From: Alphaproteobacteria bacterium | Lineage (GTDB): Bacteria; Pseudomonadota; Alphaproteobacteria; Micropepsales; Micropepsaceae | NCBI GenBank assembly: GCA_947373775.1 | Contig: CANBZE010000008.1 | Span: 1 to 17,693 of the forward strand | Length of the DNA: 17,693 bases | Reading direction: 5' to 3' | Shown: positions 1 through 7,483 of the stretch, one piece after another | Layout: every line of letters begins with the position of its first letter | Numbering within the stretch: position 1 is the stretch's first letter | Notes under the pieces: model-generated | The model's database searches: none | Told to the model about the DNA's origin: nothing | The model's input: only the letters and a program-made list of their open reading frames with translations | Translations under genes and position numbers: made by a program

Positions 1-1688
1 CCCAGCGCATAGCCCTGGCCCCAATTCTCCGACGCCTTGATCTTGTCCACCAGGCTTTGCGGGATGGTCGCACCGGTCTTGTAGTTCACCGCATAGTGTT
101 TGAGCACATCGGGATACAGCGCCCAGTGTTCATTGAACTGGGAGGGAAACTCGACAAAGTCGCGCGCCACATTGGTGCCCGACACCAGGGGATATGTCTG
201 GTCGGCGAACAGCCCGTGCAAGGCATGGCCGAATTCATGGAACATGGTGCTGGCATCGTCGAAGCTGATCAGCGCGGGCGCGCCTGGCGCTGGCTTGGTG
301 AAGTTGGCGACATTGTAGATCACCGGCCGCAAGCCGCGCAGCTTGGACTGACCCACGAAGTTGCTCATCCAGGCGCCGCCGGATTTGTTGTCGCGCTTGA
401 AGTAGTCGAAATACATCAGGCCCAGTTTTGAGCCGTCATGATCGAACACCTCATAGATCATCACGTCGGGGTGATAGACCGGGATGTCGGTGCGCTTCTT
501 GAAGGTGATGCCATAGAGCTTGGTGGCGGCATAAAAGACGCCGTCCTCCAGCACCTTGTGCAATTCAAAGTAAGGCTTGAGCGCCTCTTCATCCAGATCG
601 TAGCGCGCTTTGCGGACCTTCTCGGCATAACGCTGCCAGTCCCAGGGCTTGAGATCGAAATGCTTGCCGTCCTTGTCGATCGCGGCCTGGATCAATTTGG
701 CTTCTTCTGCCGCCTTGGCGCGCGTAGCCGGCGTCAGCTGCCGGATGAACTTGTCCACCGCCGCCGGCGTCTGGGCCATCTGGTCGTAGAGCACGTAAGC
801 GGCATAGTTGGGATAACCCAGCAGCTTGGCCTTCTCGGCGCGGATCATGGCGAGTTGCGCGATGATGGCGCGGGTGTCGTGTCTGTCGCCCTTCTCGGTG
901 CGGGTCCAGCTGAGATTGAACAGCGTCTCGCGCACGCCTCGATCCGACAGCGACGTCAACAGCGGCTGCTGGGTGGTGTTCTGCAGCGGCAGGACATACT
1001 TGCCGGCAAGACCGCGCCCTTTGGCCGCCTGCGCCGCGTTGGCGATTTCCGCATCCGACAATCCGGCAAGCTGCGCCTTGTCGCTCACCACCAGCGCACC
1101 AGCCTTGGCGCCCGCCACCAGCCTTTGCTGGAAGTCGGTTTCCAGACTGGCATCCTGCCTGTTGATCTGCTGCAACCGCGTCTTGTCTTTGCCGGAAAGG
1201 TTGGCGCCGGCATGGACGAACTGGCGGTAATAGAGCGTCAGCACCTGCAGCGCTTCGGGATTCAGCTTCAGCGAGGTGCGCTGGTCGTACAGCGCCTTTA
1301 CCCGCGCAAACAATTTGGGATTGAGATAGATCGCATCGTTATGCGCCGCCAGCTTGGGCGCCTCGATGGTCTGCACGCTATCCAGTTTGGGATTGGTATT
1401 AGCCTGCACCACGCCGAAGAAGGCGTTGTTGACCCGCTCCAGCATCTTGCCCGACTGCTCCATCGCCGTGATGGTGTTGTCGAAACTGGGTGTGTCCTTG
1501 CTGTTCGCAATAGCCGCGATCTCGGTCAGCTGCTGCTTCATCCCCGCCTCGAAGGCCGGCTGATAATCGCTGTCTTTTATGATGTCGAAGCGCGGCGCCT
1601 GGTAAGGCAAGGTGCTGGGGGCATCGAACGGGCCGGCCAGCGCAGGCACGGCGCCCAGCAACAAGGTGACATATATAATGTTGCGCAT
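1..1688 (-). CDS. dcp: Exported M3-family peptidyl-dipeptidase (Dcp-like), C-terminus cut by window edge
   Basis: Zinc metallopeptidase expected to release dipeptides from the C-terminus of oligopeptides, in the periplasm or outside the cell. The 562 visible residues form one unbroken frame. They begin with a short signal peptide (MRNIIYVTLLLGAVPALA) followed by the mainly helical M3 body. The active site is visible: HEFGHALHG at residues 484-492 gives the HExxH zinc site (H484, H488, catalytic E485). VEFPSQ supplies the likely third ligand, E513. M3A enzymes of this type are usually about 680-720 residues, so roughly 120-150 C-terminal residues lie beyond the left edge. The ATG at 1688 has a GGCGGGGA ribosome site about 6 nt upstream. 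The transglycosylase gene lies 51 bp upstream on the same strand, so they may be co-transcribed. The intervening leader can fold over the ribosome site. Oligopeptidase A is the alternative within M3, but the signal peptide favours an exported Dcp-like enzyme. Confidence 0.93.
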   Translation of the reverse strand, partial: MRNIIYVTLLLGAVPALAGPFDAPSTLPYQAPRFDIIKDSDYQPAFEAGMKQQLTEIAAIANSKDTPSFDNTITAMEQSGKMLERVNNAFFGVVQANTNPKLDSVQTIEAPKLAAHNDAIYLNPKLFARVKALYDQRTSLKLNPEALQVLTLYYRQFVHAGANLSGKDKTRLQQINRQDASLETDFQQRLVAGAKAGALVVSDKAQLAGLSDAEIANAAQAAKGRGLAGKYVLPLQNTTQQPLLTSLSDRGVRETLFNLSWTRTEKGDRHDTRAIIAQLAMIRAEKAKLLGYPNYAAYVLYDQMAQTPAAVDKFIRQLTPATRAKAAEEAKLIQAAIDKDGKHFDLKPWDWQRYAEKVRKARYDLDEEALKPYFELHKVLEDGVFYAATKLYGITFKKRTDIPVYHPDVMIYEVFDHDGSKLGLMYFDYFKRDNKSGGAWMSNFVGQSKLRGLRPVIYNVANFTKPAPGAPALISFDDASTMFHEFGHALHGLFADQTYPLVSGTNVARDFVEFPSQFNEHWALYPDVLKHYAVNYKTGATIPQSLVDKIKASENWGQGYAL

Positions 1689-1694
1689 GTGCGT

Positions 1695-1733
1695 CCCCGC
1701 CAAATGACGGGACGATATTACCCGGCTGGCGGG
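1695..1733 (-). promoter_or_regulatory. Nested inverted repeat that could hide the RBS of the M3 peptidase gene
   Basis: CCCGCCA (1696-1702) pairs with TGGCGGG (1727-1733), and inside it CGGG (1708-1711) pairs with CCCG (1721-1724). In the minus-strand mRNA the second arm is the GGCGGGG that also serves as the ribosome binding site, about 6 nt before the AUG at 1688. The fold would therefore mask translation initiation. This is seen in sequence only. GC-rich DNA yields such pairings by chance, so a regulatory role is uncertain. Confidence 0.35.
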
Positions 1734-1739
1734 TGCGCG

Positions 1740-2576
1740 CTAGATCAAGCCGCCGACGCTGCGGATGGCGGTGGTGGCGACATGGACATCTTCCTGGATG
1801 CCCTGGCGCTTGTGCTTGCCCAGTATGACCACGGCCTTGACGGTCTGGGCGTACTCGCCCGGCTGGGCGGGACGCACGGCCGTGACCTTGGCAACGTCGA
1901 TCTTCACCGCAGCGCCGTCGGGACGGGTCAGCTTCACCACATCCGCGGTGCTGGCGACCTTCAGGCTCTTGGTGATGCCGCCGACATAGGCGCGGGTCTC
2001 GGCCGGCAGCTTGCCGCCCTGCTCCACCCGGCCGGGGCCGGCATTATAGGCGGCAAACATCTTGGGAAAGCCGTAGCGCTGGTGCAGCCAGCGCAGATAG
2101 GCGGTGCCCGCCATGATGTTGTCACGTGCATCAAAAGGATTGGCACCCAATTTGTGCTGTTCGGCCATCTCGTCATAGGTGGCGGGCAGCACCTGCATCA
2201 GGCCCACGGCGCCGGCTCTGGAGACGATGGGCTTGTCTTCACCCAGCATGGTGCGGCCGCCGCTTTCATGCGCCATCACGGCGCGGATCCAGGCTTTCGG
2301 CACATGGAAGCGCTGCGAGGCTTCGGTGATGGTCCCGTCCCAACGGTTCAGCAACTGCTTCGCACTCATGCCGGATTCTTCGTCATAGGCGGACGGCTGA
2401 ACATCGGTGGCATCGATCAGGCGCAGTATCGGGCGATGCACCTTCGCACCTTTGAAATGCGCCGCGGGATTTTGCGTCATCAGCACGGCGCTCGCCACGA
2501 GCATGCCGAACACCAGGGTGCGGACAAAGCCGCGCGGCGAAGGCCTCAGAACAGCAACAGTTTTGGAATCGGACAC
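1740..2576 (-). CDS. Membrane-anchored lytic transglycosylase (SLT domain)
   Basis: Predicted murein lytic transglycosylase cutting the MurNAc-GlcNAc glycan bond of peptidoglycan on the periplasmic side. The 278-residue protein has one N-terminal hydrophobic segment (about 18-34) acting as anchor or signal. A linker follows, then an SLT/GH23-like domain at about 80-200. Catalytic E104 sits in the HESGG motif, followed by GLMQ (125-128) and AYNAGPG (176-182), the usual SLT signatures. Residues after about 205 form a short extension that I do not recognise. The start is GTG at 2576, with a GGGAG ribosome site 5-6 nt upstream, and no plausible earlier in-frame start was found. The gene lies upstream of the M3 peptidase on the same strand. 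Its own upstream region carries several repeats. Substrate and recycling partners cannot be inferred. Confidence 0.92.
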   Translation of the reverse strand: MSDSKTVAVLRPSPRGFVRTLVFGMLVASAVLMTQNPAAHFKGAKVHRPILRLIDATDVQPSAYDEESGMSAKQLLNRWDGTITEASQRFHVPKAWIRAVMAHESGGRTMLGEDKPIVSRAGAVGLMQVLPATYDEMAEQHKLGANPFDARDNIMAGTAYLRWLHQRYGFPKMFAAYNAGPGRVEQGGKLPAETRAYVGGITKSLKVASTADVVKLTRPDGAAVKIDVAKVTAVRPAQPGEYAQTVKAVVILGKHKRQGIQEDVHVATTAIRSVGGLI

Positions 2577-2697
2577 AGTGGCTCCCAGCGGGGTCAGAGT
2601 GAATGAGATATGGAAACTTTTGGAACTTGCGGGCGCGTCAAACTTTTTCAGTTGATGCGTGGAACCAATTCATTCCGCGCGAACATGCACCCAGCAC

Positions 2698-2721
2698 CGC
2701 GGACATAACTTCATGTCCGCG
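2698..2721. promoter_or_regulatory. 9-bp inverted repeat, operator-like
   Basis: CGCGGACAT (2698-2706) and ATGTCCGCG (2713-2721) are perfect inverted arms separated by six bases. No T-tract follows on either strand, which argues against a terminator. The dyad covers the proposed -10 element and spacer of the transglycosylase promoter, a typical place for a repressor site. The function is inferred from position and symmetry only. Confidence 0.4.
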
Positions 2722-2731
2722 CAAATTCAAG
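2703..2731 (-). promoter_or_regulatory. Possible heat-shock-sigma-like promoter for the transglycosylase gene
   Basis: On the minus strand CTTGAA (2726-2731) is followed after 16 bases by GTTATGT (2703-2709). Alphaproteobacterial RpoH promoters are roughly CTTG with a CYTATNT-like -10, so the match is good but not perfect at the -10. Transcription from here would give a leader of about 120 nt before the GTG at 2576. It has not been tested, and a housekeeping promoter reading is weaker. Confidence 0.3.
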
Positions 2732-2764
2732 CTGCAACTTTTGGAACAAAAGTTCCGGGAAGTT

Positions 2765-3358
2765 TCATCGCGCCTGTGCAACGCGCAGATGGGCGCTCAA
2801 CGCTTTGATATCGCCGTTGTTTTGCGCCAGCACGCTGAGGAACTCAGCCTGTTGCGCCGGTGCGAGCCACACGCCGGCTACGCCGATATCCAGCAGCAGC
2901 GGTTTTGCGCCATCGGTGCGAATGCGGAAATCCACTTCCATCGGCGCCGCGCCGTTGCCCGTCAGGTTGGTGGTGACGATGTAATCACCGGGGGCGCGTT
3001 CGCGTGACGAGGCGACGTGCAAGCTCTGTCCGGCATAGCGCGCGAAATAGGACTGATACACCGACTGCACATGATCCTGGTAAGCGGCGACATAGGCATC
3101 AAGATCGGCTTGCGAGGCGCCGTCGGCATAGCGCCCCAGCATGAACAGCGCCACGCGGCGCACATCGGTAAGGCCCAGCAAAAAGGCCGCGAACCGCTCG
3201 CGGCGCTGACCTGCGCTGGCCGCCGGATCGTTGAGGATGTCAAAGCCCACCTGGATATTGCTGCTGACAAACGTTTCGGCCGGATTGACCGCCCATGCGG
3301 GCGAGGCCAAGCTAACCACCAGCGCGCCTGCGCCGAGCAGGAGATTTCTGCGTTTCAT
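2765..3358 (-). CDS. MlaC/Ttg2-like periplasmic protein (ABC-transporter auxiliary family)
   Basis: Resembles the MlaC (Ttg2D, toluene-tolerance) family, periplasmic carriers that shuttle phospholipids between the outer-membrane Mla complex and the inner-membrane MlaFEDB transporter. At 197 residues it is near the usual length of about 200. The signal peptide is MKRRNLLLGAGALVVSLASP followed by AWA. The body has the family's pattern: helical N-terminal half (AAFLLGLTDVRRVALFMLGR, then YQDHVQSVYQSYFARYAG) and a beta-rich half ending in LDIGVAGVWLAPAQQAEFLS, where the Asp-Ile-x-Val-x-Gly-Val-Trp/Ser-Leu stretch is typical. The ATG at 3358 has an AAGGAT ribosome site about 9 nt upstream. No mlaA, B, D, E or F genes are visible, so it is an orphan copy here. 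It is divergent from the flavin oxidoreductase gene. Some family members instead work with hopanoid or other lipid transport. Confidence 0.82.
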   Translation of the reverse strand: MKRRNLLLGAGALVVSLASPAWAVNPAETFVSSNIQVGFDILNDPAASAGQRRERFAAFLLGLTDVRRVALFMLGRYADGASQADLDAYVAAYQDHVQSVYQSYFARYAGQSLHVASSRERAPGDYIVTTNLTGNGAAPMEVDFRIRTDGAKPLLLDIGVAGVWLAPAQQAEFLSVLAQNNGDIKALSAHLRVAQAR

Positions 3359-3378
3359 TGACAGTGATCCTTCGCCGG

Positions 3379-3395
3379 CCCGCGCATGTCGCGGG
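3379..3395. other. Small inverted repeat in the leader of the MlaC-like gene
   Basis: CCCGCG (3379-3384) and CGCGGG (3390-3395) form a 6-bp stem with a 5-nt loop, just upstream of the AAGGAT ribosome site of the MlaC-like gene. It lies in the 134-bp divergent region between that gene and the flavin oxidoreductase. No convincing promoter hexamers were recognised in this region on either strand. It may be a leader hairpin or chance. Confidence 0.25.
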
Positions 3396-3492
3396 CGGTT
3401 GGCCCCTGCCGTTACCTATAAACCAATCCGGTCCGAAATGTGACCACCACATCGCCCCTTGAAAGCATTGCAAAAAACGCCACGTTGGAACC

Positions 3493-4485
3493 ATGACCGC
3501 ACTGTCCGTCCTGGATCTTTCGCCCATCAAGCAGGGGTTGGGCGCCGCTGAGGCTTTGCATGAAAGCCTGCAGCTGGCACGCCATGTCGAAGCGCTGGGT
3601 TATCGCCGCTACTGGTTGGCCGAACATCACAACATGCCCGGCATTGCCAGCGCCGCCACCGCGGTGGCGATCGGCCATGTCGCGGCCGGCACCAAAACCA
3701 TTCGCGTCGGCGCCGGCGGCATCATGCTGCCCAACCATGCGCCGCGGGTGATCGCCGAACAGTTCGGCACCCTGGCCTCTTTATTCCCCGGCCGCATCGA
3801 TCTGGGATTAGGCCGCGCGCCCGGCACCGACCCGCGCACCGCGCAAGCCTTGCGCCGCACCTTGCAAGGCGGCGTCGATACATTCCCGCAAGACGTTCAA
3901 GAGCTGCTGGCCTACTTCGCGCCCAGCCGGCCGGGCCAGGTGATACGCGCCATTCCCGGTGAAGGCACCAACGTGCCGGTATGGATTTTGGGCTCCAGCC
4001 ATTATGGCGCCCAGCTCGCCGCGGCGCTGGGATTGCCGTATGCCTTCGCTTCGCATTTCGCGCCCGCCGACCTCGACACTGCGATCCAGCTCTACCGCCA
4101 GCAGTTTCGGCCCTCGCCGTATCTCGACAAGCCGTATGTGATGCTGGGGCTGAACGTCTTCGCCGCCGATACCAACGAAGAAGCGCAGCTGCTGTTCACT
4201 TCGCTGGAGCAAGCCTTTATCAATCTGCGCACCGGCCATCCCGCGCCGCTGCCGCCGCCGCTGGCGGGCTATCGCGATAGCCTCGATCCGCGCCTGAGCG
4301 ACATGCTGGACAGTGTGCTGCGCTGCGCCATCGTGGGCGACCGCACCGCTATTGCCGAAGGTTTGGGCAGCTTCATCGCCCAGCACCAGCCCGATGAGAT
4401 GATGGTCACCGCCCAGATCTTCGATGCGGCAGCGCGGCGCAAGTCCTACGACATTTTGAGCAAAGTCCACCCATCCAGTGGCTGA
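3493..4485 (+). CDS. LLM-class (luciferase-like) flavin-dependent oxidoreductase
   Basis: Predicted cytosolic monooxygenase using reduced FMN and oxygen, folded as a TIM barrel; substrate unknown. The 330-residue length fits the YhbW/MsnO8-type subgroup. It starts with [12 protein letters not shown] and carries YWLAEHHN (40-47), [10 protein letters not shown] (73-82), and [20 protein letters not shown] (91-110), the characteristic core of this subgroup. The C-terminal part holds the usual helix-rich end. The ATG at 3493 is preceded by only a weak GGA-type ribosome site, but it begins exactly where family homology should begin. The gene stands alone between a divergent MlaC-like gene and a downstream cupin gene 93 bp away. 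No reductase partner is adjacent, so it probably takes reduced flavin from a general reductase. Confidence 0.92.
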   Translation: MTALSVLDLSPIKQGLGAAEALHESLQLARHVEALGYRRYWLAEHHNMPGIASAATAVAIGHVAAGTKTIRVGAGGIMLPNHAPRVIAEQFGTLASLFPGRIDLGLGRAPGTDPRTAQALRRTLQGGVDTFPQDVQELLAYFAPSRPGQVIRAIPGEGTNVPVWILGSSHYGAQLAAALGLPYAFASHFAPADLDTAIQLYRQQFRPSPYLDKPYVMLGLNVFAADTNEEAQLLFTSLEQAFINLRTGHPAPLPPPLAGYRDSLDPRLSDMLDSVLRCAIVGDRTAIAEGLGSFIAQHQPDEMMVTAQIFDAAARRKSYDILSKVHPSSG

Positions 4486-4578
4486 CTGCGGCACCCGCAC
4501 CGCTGGCCCACCGCCTGCGCCGCTGCTAGGGTAACTTCCAGAAAAACGCCCTCATCAGAAGGGTTTTGGGAGGATCAC

Positions 4579-5556
4579 ATGCATTTCATCAAATGGGCCG
4601 CAGCGGCGGCGCTGGCGCTGACCATCGGAACTGACTCCTTCGGAGTGGGCGCGCTGGCACAGACCCAGGCGCAGGCCACCGCGCCGGCCGCTGGCTCCAA
4701 GAACGTTCTGGCCTGGGCTGCCAAGCCCGCGAAGCTGCCGCCCTATACCGGGCCCAACAAGCTGATCTGGCGCTTCGCCGATGTCATGGCCGCGCACAAG
4801 AGCAAGGCGAGCTGGCAACAGGAAGTGTTCCTGAGCCGTGACTATGCCGGCGCCTGGATCTCGATGGCGCCGGGTGAAAAGACCAAGACCCAGTTCTATG
4901 CCGATGACCGCGTCTTCTGGGTGGTGCAGTCCGGCCAGATGAAAGTGACCATCGAAGGCCAGGAGCCGTTCGTGGCGTCCAAGCACTTTCTCATTCAGGT
5001 GCCCAAGCGCCTGCAATACAGCATGGAAGTGGTGGGCAATGAGCCGGCGCTGCGTTTCGAGATGCGCCCTGCCGGCGAATCCCCCGACTATCCGCTGAGC
5101 GAAACGCCGACGCCGGTGCGCGGCGTGGAATATATCAAGGCGGTCTATAGCGGCCATGGCAACTATGACGGCAAGGTCAATGTACCTTCCATCGATTTCG
5201 AAAAGCAGATCGTGCAGGGCGGCGAGAAGCGGGGCGTCTGGCTGCGCGACGACAACAACTATGTCACCATCCTGCGCTCAGCCAAGGGCGTGCCGACGCC
5301 GGCCGACAATGTGTGGGGCCACTTCCACGCCAACTTCCCGGAAATCTGGCTGATCATCGAAGGCACCCAGCAATTCCTGGTCGAAGGTGAAAAGCTTGTG
5401 ACCGTCACCGATGGCGATCTGGTCGCCGCGCCCACCGGCCGCTGGCACCGCGCCATGCCGTATGGCGACGGCCCGTCCACGCGTCTCGCCTATATCCCGC
5501 GCCCCGACAACCTGCACTGGTATCAGCCGGAGCAGGCCAGCGGCGGCGGCAACTGA
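4579..5556 (+). CDS. Exported bicupin protein with one metal-binding cupin domain
   Basis: Secreted two-domain cupin of unknown substrate, 325 residues. A signal peptide occupies about residues 1-28 (hydrophobic AAAAALALTIG, then ALAQ), and a low-complexity Ala/Gln/Thr linker follows. The first cupin (about 90-165) has the fold pattern (VFWVVQSGQMKVTIEGQ) but lacks the histidine ligands. The second (about 240-310) has the full set: GHFH gives H248 and H250, E255 is in FPEIW, and H290 is in GRWH, with GTQQFLVEG and the TDGDLVAAPTG turn. A mononuclear iron or manganese site is therefore likely in domain two only. The ATG at 4579 follows a strong GGGAGGA ribosome site with 4-nt spacing. No neighbour points to a pathway. 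Cupins range from dioxygenases to isomerases to sugar binders, so no reaction is assigned. Confidence 0.85.
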   Translation: MHFIKWAAAAALALTIGTDSFGVGALAQTQAQATAPAAGSKNVLAWAAKPAKLPPYTGPNKLIWRFADVMAAHKSKASWQQEVFLSRDYAGAWISMAPGEKTKTQFYADDRVFWVVQSGQMKVTIEGQEPFVASKHFLIQVPKRLQYSMEVVGNEPALRFEMRPAGESPDYPLSETPTPVRGVEYIKAVYSGHGNYDGKVNVPSIDFEKQIVQGGEKRGVWLRDDNNYVTILRSAKGVPTPADNVWGHFHANFPEIWLIIEGTQQFLVEGEKLVTVTDGDLVAAPTGRWHRAMPYGDGPSTRLAYIPRPDNLHWYQPEQASGGGN

Positions 5557-5587
5557 ACTTTCGTCTTTGGCCTGCCGGACGACAAAT

Positions 5588-5724
5588 AAGCGGCCAAACA
5601 CCGCCGATTGTGACAGGGGCGGCGCGCCAGCGTCGCCACTAATCACTTGTTTTTGCTGTATTTTTTACTGCGTCCGACCTCCGCTTGACGCCCGCATGAC
5701 GGCATAGCAATCAAGCGGCCAAAC
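5588..5724. repeat. 12-bp direct repeat in the region before the phosphate genes
   Basis: AAGCGGCCAAAC occurs at 5588-5599 and 5713-5724, same orientation, 125 bp apart. The right copy lies just upstream of the DUF47 start at 5737, and the left copy lies just after the cupin gene. Possible regulator half-sites or a chance duplication; no Pho-box match was found. Confidence 0.35.
5618..5654 (+). terminator. Candidate terminator after the cupin gene
   Basis: GGCGGCGC (5618-5625) and GCGTCGCC (5630-5637) form an 8-bp stem with one G-U pair and a GCCA loop. A T-run begins about 12 nt later (TGTTTTT, 5649-5654). The distance between stem and T-run is longer than in a classical intrinsic terminator, so it may be a weak one. 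It separates the cupin gene from the phosphate-uptake pair. Confidence 0.35.
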
Positions 5725-5736
5725 CGGGGGTCCCCA

Positions 5737-6381
5737 GTGCTGCGCTTTTTCCAGGCTTTGATGCCCCGCGAAGAAAAATTCTTCGCTCTTTTCAATGCCC
5801 ATGCCCGCACGTTGGTCGAAGGCGCCATCGCACTGCGCGACTTGCTGGAGGGCGGCCCCGGCGTCGCCGAAGCCTGCCGCCGCATCGTCGCTCATGAAAA
5901 CCAGGCCGATGCCATCGCCCGCGATGTGCTGATCGGCGTGCGCCGCACCTTCATCACTCCCTTTGACCGCGGCGACATCAAGGACCTGATCGGCCAACTG
6001 GACGATGCCATCGACCAGATGCAGAAGACCGCCAAGGCGATCACCCTGTTCGAAGTCAGCGGCTTCGAACTGCAGATGCGCCAGATGGCCGACATCATCC
6101 TGCGCTGCGCCGAGCTGACGGTAGAAGCGGTGAGCCTGCTGGGCTCCATGCGCGACAACCAGGCGCGCATCAATGCCATCGCCGAAGAGATTACCCGCCT
6201 GGAAGAACAGGCCGACGAGCTGAACGACCATGGCATCAAGGCGCTGTATCTCAAGCACAAGGGCGGCGACGCCATGGCGTTCATCGTCGGCAACGAGATT
6301 TACGACCACCTGGAAAAGGTGGTAGACCGCTTCGAAGACGTCGCCAACCGCATCAGCGGCATCGTCATCGAGCAAGTCTGA
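5737..6381 (+). CDS. DUF47 family protein (PhoU-like Pit accessory protein)
   Basis: PhoU-like helical-bundle protein that in bacteria is nearly always encoded beside a Pit phosphate transporter and is thought to regulate its activity. The 214-residue length is typical. Family landmarks are FFALFNAHA (15-23), HENQADAI (53-60), TFITPFDRGDI (71-81), ITRLEEQADEL (152-162) and YDHLEKVVDRFEDVANRI (189-206). The last holds the acidic, probably metal-binding E/DxxxD pattern of PhoU-type proteins. The start is taken as GTG at 5737, because MLRFFQALMPREEKFF matches the usual N-terminus and a GGGGG stretch lies upstream. ATG at 5761 is the alternative. Its TGA overlaps the ATG of the transporter by one base, so the two are translationally coupled. 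Confidence 0.9.
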   Translation: MLRFFQALMPREEKFFALFNAHARTLVEGAIALRDLLEGGPGVAEACRRIVAHENQADAIARDVLIGVRRTFITPFDRGDIKDLIGQLDDAIDQMQKTAKAITLFEVSGFELQMRQMADIILRCAELTVEAVSLLGSMRDNQARINAIAEEITRLEEQADELNDHGIKALYLKHKGGDAMAFIVGNEIYDHLEKVVDRFEDVANRISGIVIEQV

Positions 6382-7373
6382 TGGTTTTGATCGCGATCCT
6401 GATCGCCATCGCCCTGATCTTCGACTTCTTGAATGGGCTGCATGACGCAGCCAATTCCATCGCCACCATCGTGTCCACCCGGGTGCTGGCGCCGCGCTAT
6501 GCCGTGGCCTGGGCGGCTTTCTTCAACTTCATCGCCTTTGCCGTGTTCGGCCTGCACGTCGCCGCGACCATCGGCACCGGTATCGTTTCGCCCCACATCA
6601 TCGATGATGCCGTGATCTTCGGTGCGCTGATGGGCGCCATCGTGTGGAACGTGGTGACCTGGCTGGCGGGCATCCCCTCGTCTTCGTCCCATGCCCTGAT
6701 CGGCGGCTTGGTAGGCGCCGGGCTTTGCAAGGGCGGCTGGAACGCCGTGGTTTGGCCGGGCCTGGGCAAGACCGCCGCCGCCATTGTGCTGTCGCCGGCC
6801 ACCGGCTTTGTCGTCGCCCTGTTGCTGATCCTGGTCGTGTCCTGGAGCTTCATCAAGGCGCACCCAATTTGGGTGGACAAGGTCTTCCGCCATGTGCAGT
6901 TCGTGTCCGCCAGCGCCTACAGCCTGGGCCATGGCGGCAACGACGCCCAGAAAACCATGGGCATCATCGCCGCGCTGCTGTTTGCCCACGGACTGGAAGG
7001 CGGCAAATTCCATGTGCCTTTCTGGGTGGTGATGGCATGCCAGGCGGCAATGGCGCTGGGCACCCTGTTTGGCGGCTGGCGCATCGTGCGCACCATGGGC
7101 TCGCGCATCACGCATCTCACCCCCATGCAGGGTGTCTGTGCCGAAACCGCCGGCGCGGTGACCCTGTTCGGCGCCACCTGGCTGGGCGTGCCGGTCTCCA
7201 CCACCCACACCATCACCGGCGCCATCGTCGGCGTGGGCGCCGCCCGCCGTGTGTCGGCCGTGCGCTGGAACGTGGCCAAGGACATTGTCGTGGCCTGGAT
7301 TGTGACAATGCCGGCCGCCGGCCTGATCGGCGCGATGTTTTATCTTGTCGCCGCCGCGCTGCACTTAGGATAA
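6381..7373 (+). CDS. pit: Pit-family inorganic phosphate transporter
   Basis: Low-affinity phosphate permease, probably importing metal-phosphate complexes with protons across the inner membrane. The 330-residue polytopic protein shows the inverted-repeat signatures of the PiT family. The first half has FLNGLHDAANSIAT (16-29) and PSSSSHALIGGLVGAG (99-114); the second has GHGGNDAQKTMGII (183-196) and GVPVSTTHTITGAIVGVG (269-286). The length fits the short bacterial Pit form without the large central loop. The ATG at 6381 overlaps the stop of the DUF47 gene (TGATG). The pair forms a standard module, and nothing visible shows phosphate-starvation control. Confidence 0.95.
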   Translation: MVLIAILIAIALIFDFLNGLHDAANSIATIVSTRVLAPRYAVAWAAFFNFIAFAVFGLHVAATIGTGIVSPHIIDDAVIFGALMGAIVWNVVTWLAGIPSSSSHALIGGLVGAGLCKGGWNAVVWPGLGKTAAAIVLSPATGFVVALLLILVVSWSFIKAHPIWVDKVFRHVQFVSASAYSLGHGGNDAQKTMGIIAALLFAHGLEGGKFHVPFWVVMACQAAMALGTLFGGWRIVRTMGSRITHLTPMQGVCAETAGAVTLFGATWLGVPVSTTHTITGAIVGVGAARRVSAVRWNVAKDIVVAWIVTMPAAGLIGAMFYLVAAALHLG

Positions 7374-7414
7374 GCGGCGGCCTTCCGGTCACGGGGCTGC
7401 AAAAGTTAACGAGG

Positions 7415-7436
7415 CGCTGGAACCCAGCGGCTTTTT
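7415..7436 (+). terminator. Intrinsic terminator after the phosphate transporter
   Basis: CGCTGG (7415-7420), loop AAC, CCAGCG (7424-7429), then G, C and five T (7432-7436). It lies 42 bp after the transporter stop codon and about 48 bp before the NUDIX start, separating the two units. The stem is short, so termination may be partial. Confidence 0.5.
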
Positions 7437-7483
7437 CCGTCTTAGGACTCAAGGCCCGGCGCGCCCTGTTGGGCCGTAGACGG

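Larger units (their letters stand above)
2615..2747. repeat. 12-bp direct repeat upstream of the transglycosylase gene
   Basis: AACTTTTGGAAC occurs exactly at 2615-2626 and again at 2736-2747, in the same orientation 121 bp apart and both within the 188-bp intergenic stretch. The right copy is also half of a dyad: AACTTTTG (2736-2743), GAA, CAAAAGTT (2747-2754). The A+T-rich repeats stand out from the GC-rich surroundings and could be binding sites for a regulator of the transglycosylase gene. The right copy begins only 11 bp beyond the stop codon of the MlaC-like gene, so its dyad could instead act as a weak transcript-end hairpin; it has no T-tract. Confidence 0.45.

Noticed and set aside
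438..2606. A 722-codon open frame on the plus strand, antisense to the M3 peptidase and transglycosylase genes
   Set aside because: Both minus-strand genes have clear catalytic motifs. The antisense frame gives a His/Gly/Arg/Gln-rich translation with no domain, typical of the mirror frame of GC-rich genes.
4543..4567. Weak hairpin before the cupin gene (AAAA-CCCT / AGGG-TTTT)
   Set aside because: It has an internal bulge, only four G-C or A-T core pairs, and no T-tract beyond the stem. It also runs up to the cupin ribosome site, so it is not convincing as a terminator.
5656..5690. Possible Pho box (CTGTA-T6-ACTGC) and TTGACG -35 element before the DUF47 gene
   Set aside because: The two CTG half-sites are 12 bp apart where Pho boxes need 11, and the match decays after CTG. 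The TTGACG has no acceptable -10 at 16-18 bp spacing.
6644..7483. Upstream extension of the NUDIX frame through the phosphate transporter gene, giving 449 codons
   Set aside because: The extra part is an out-of-frame reading of the Pit gene, rich in Arg/Gly/His. The NUDIX protein begins naturally at 7484, after a terminator-like hairpin.
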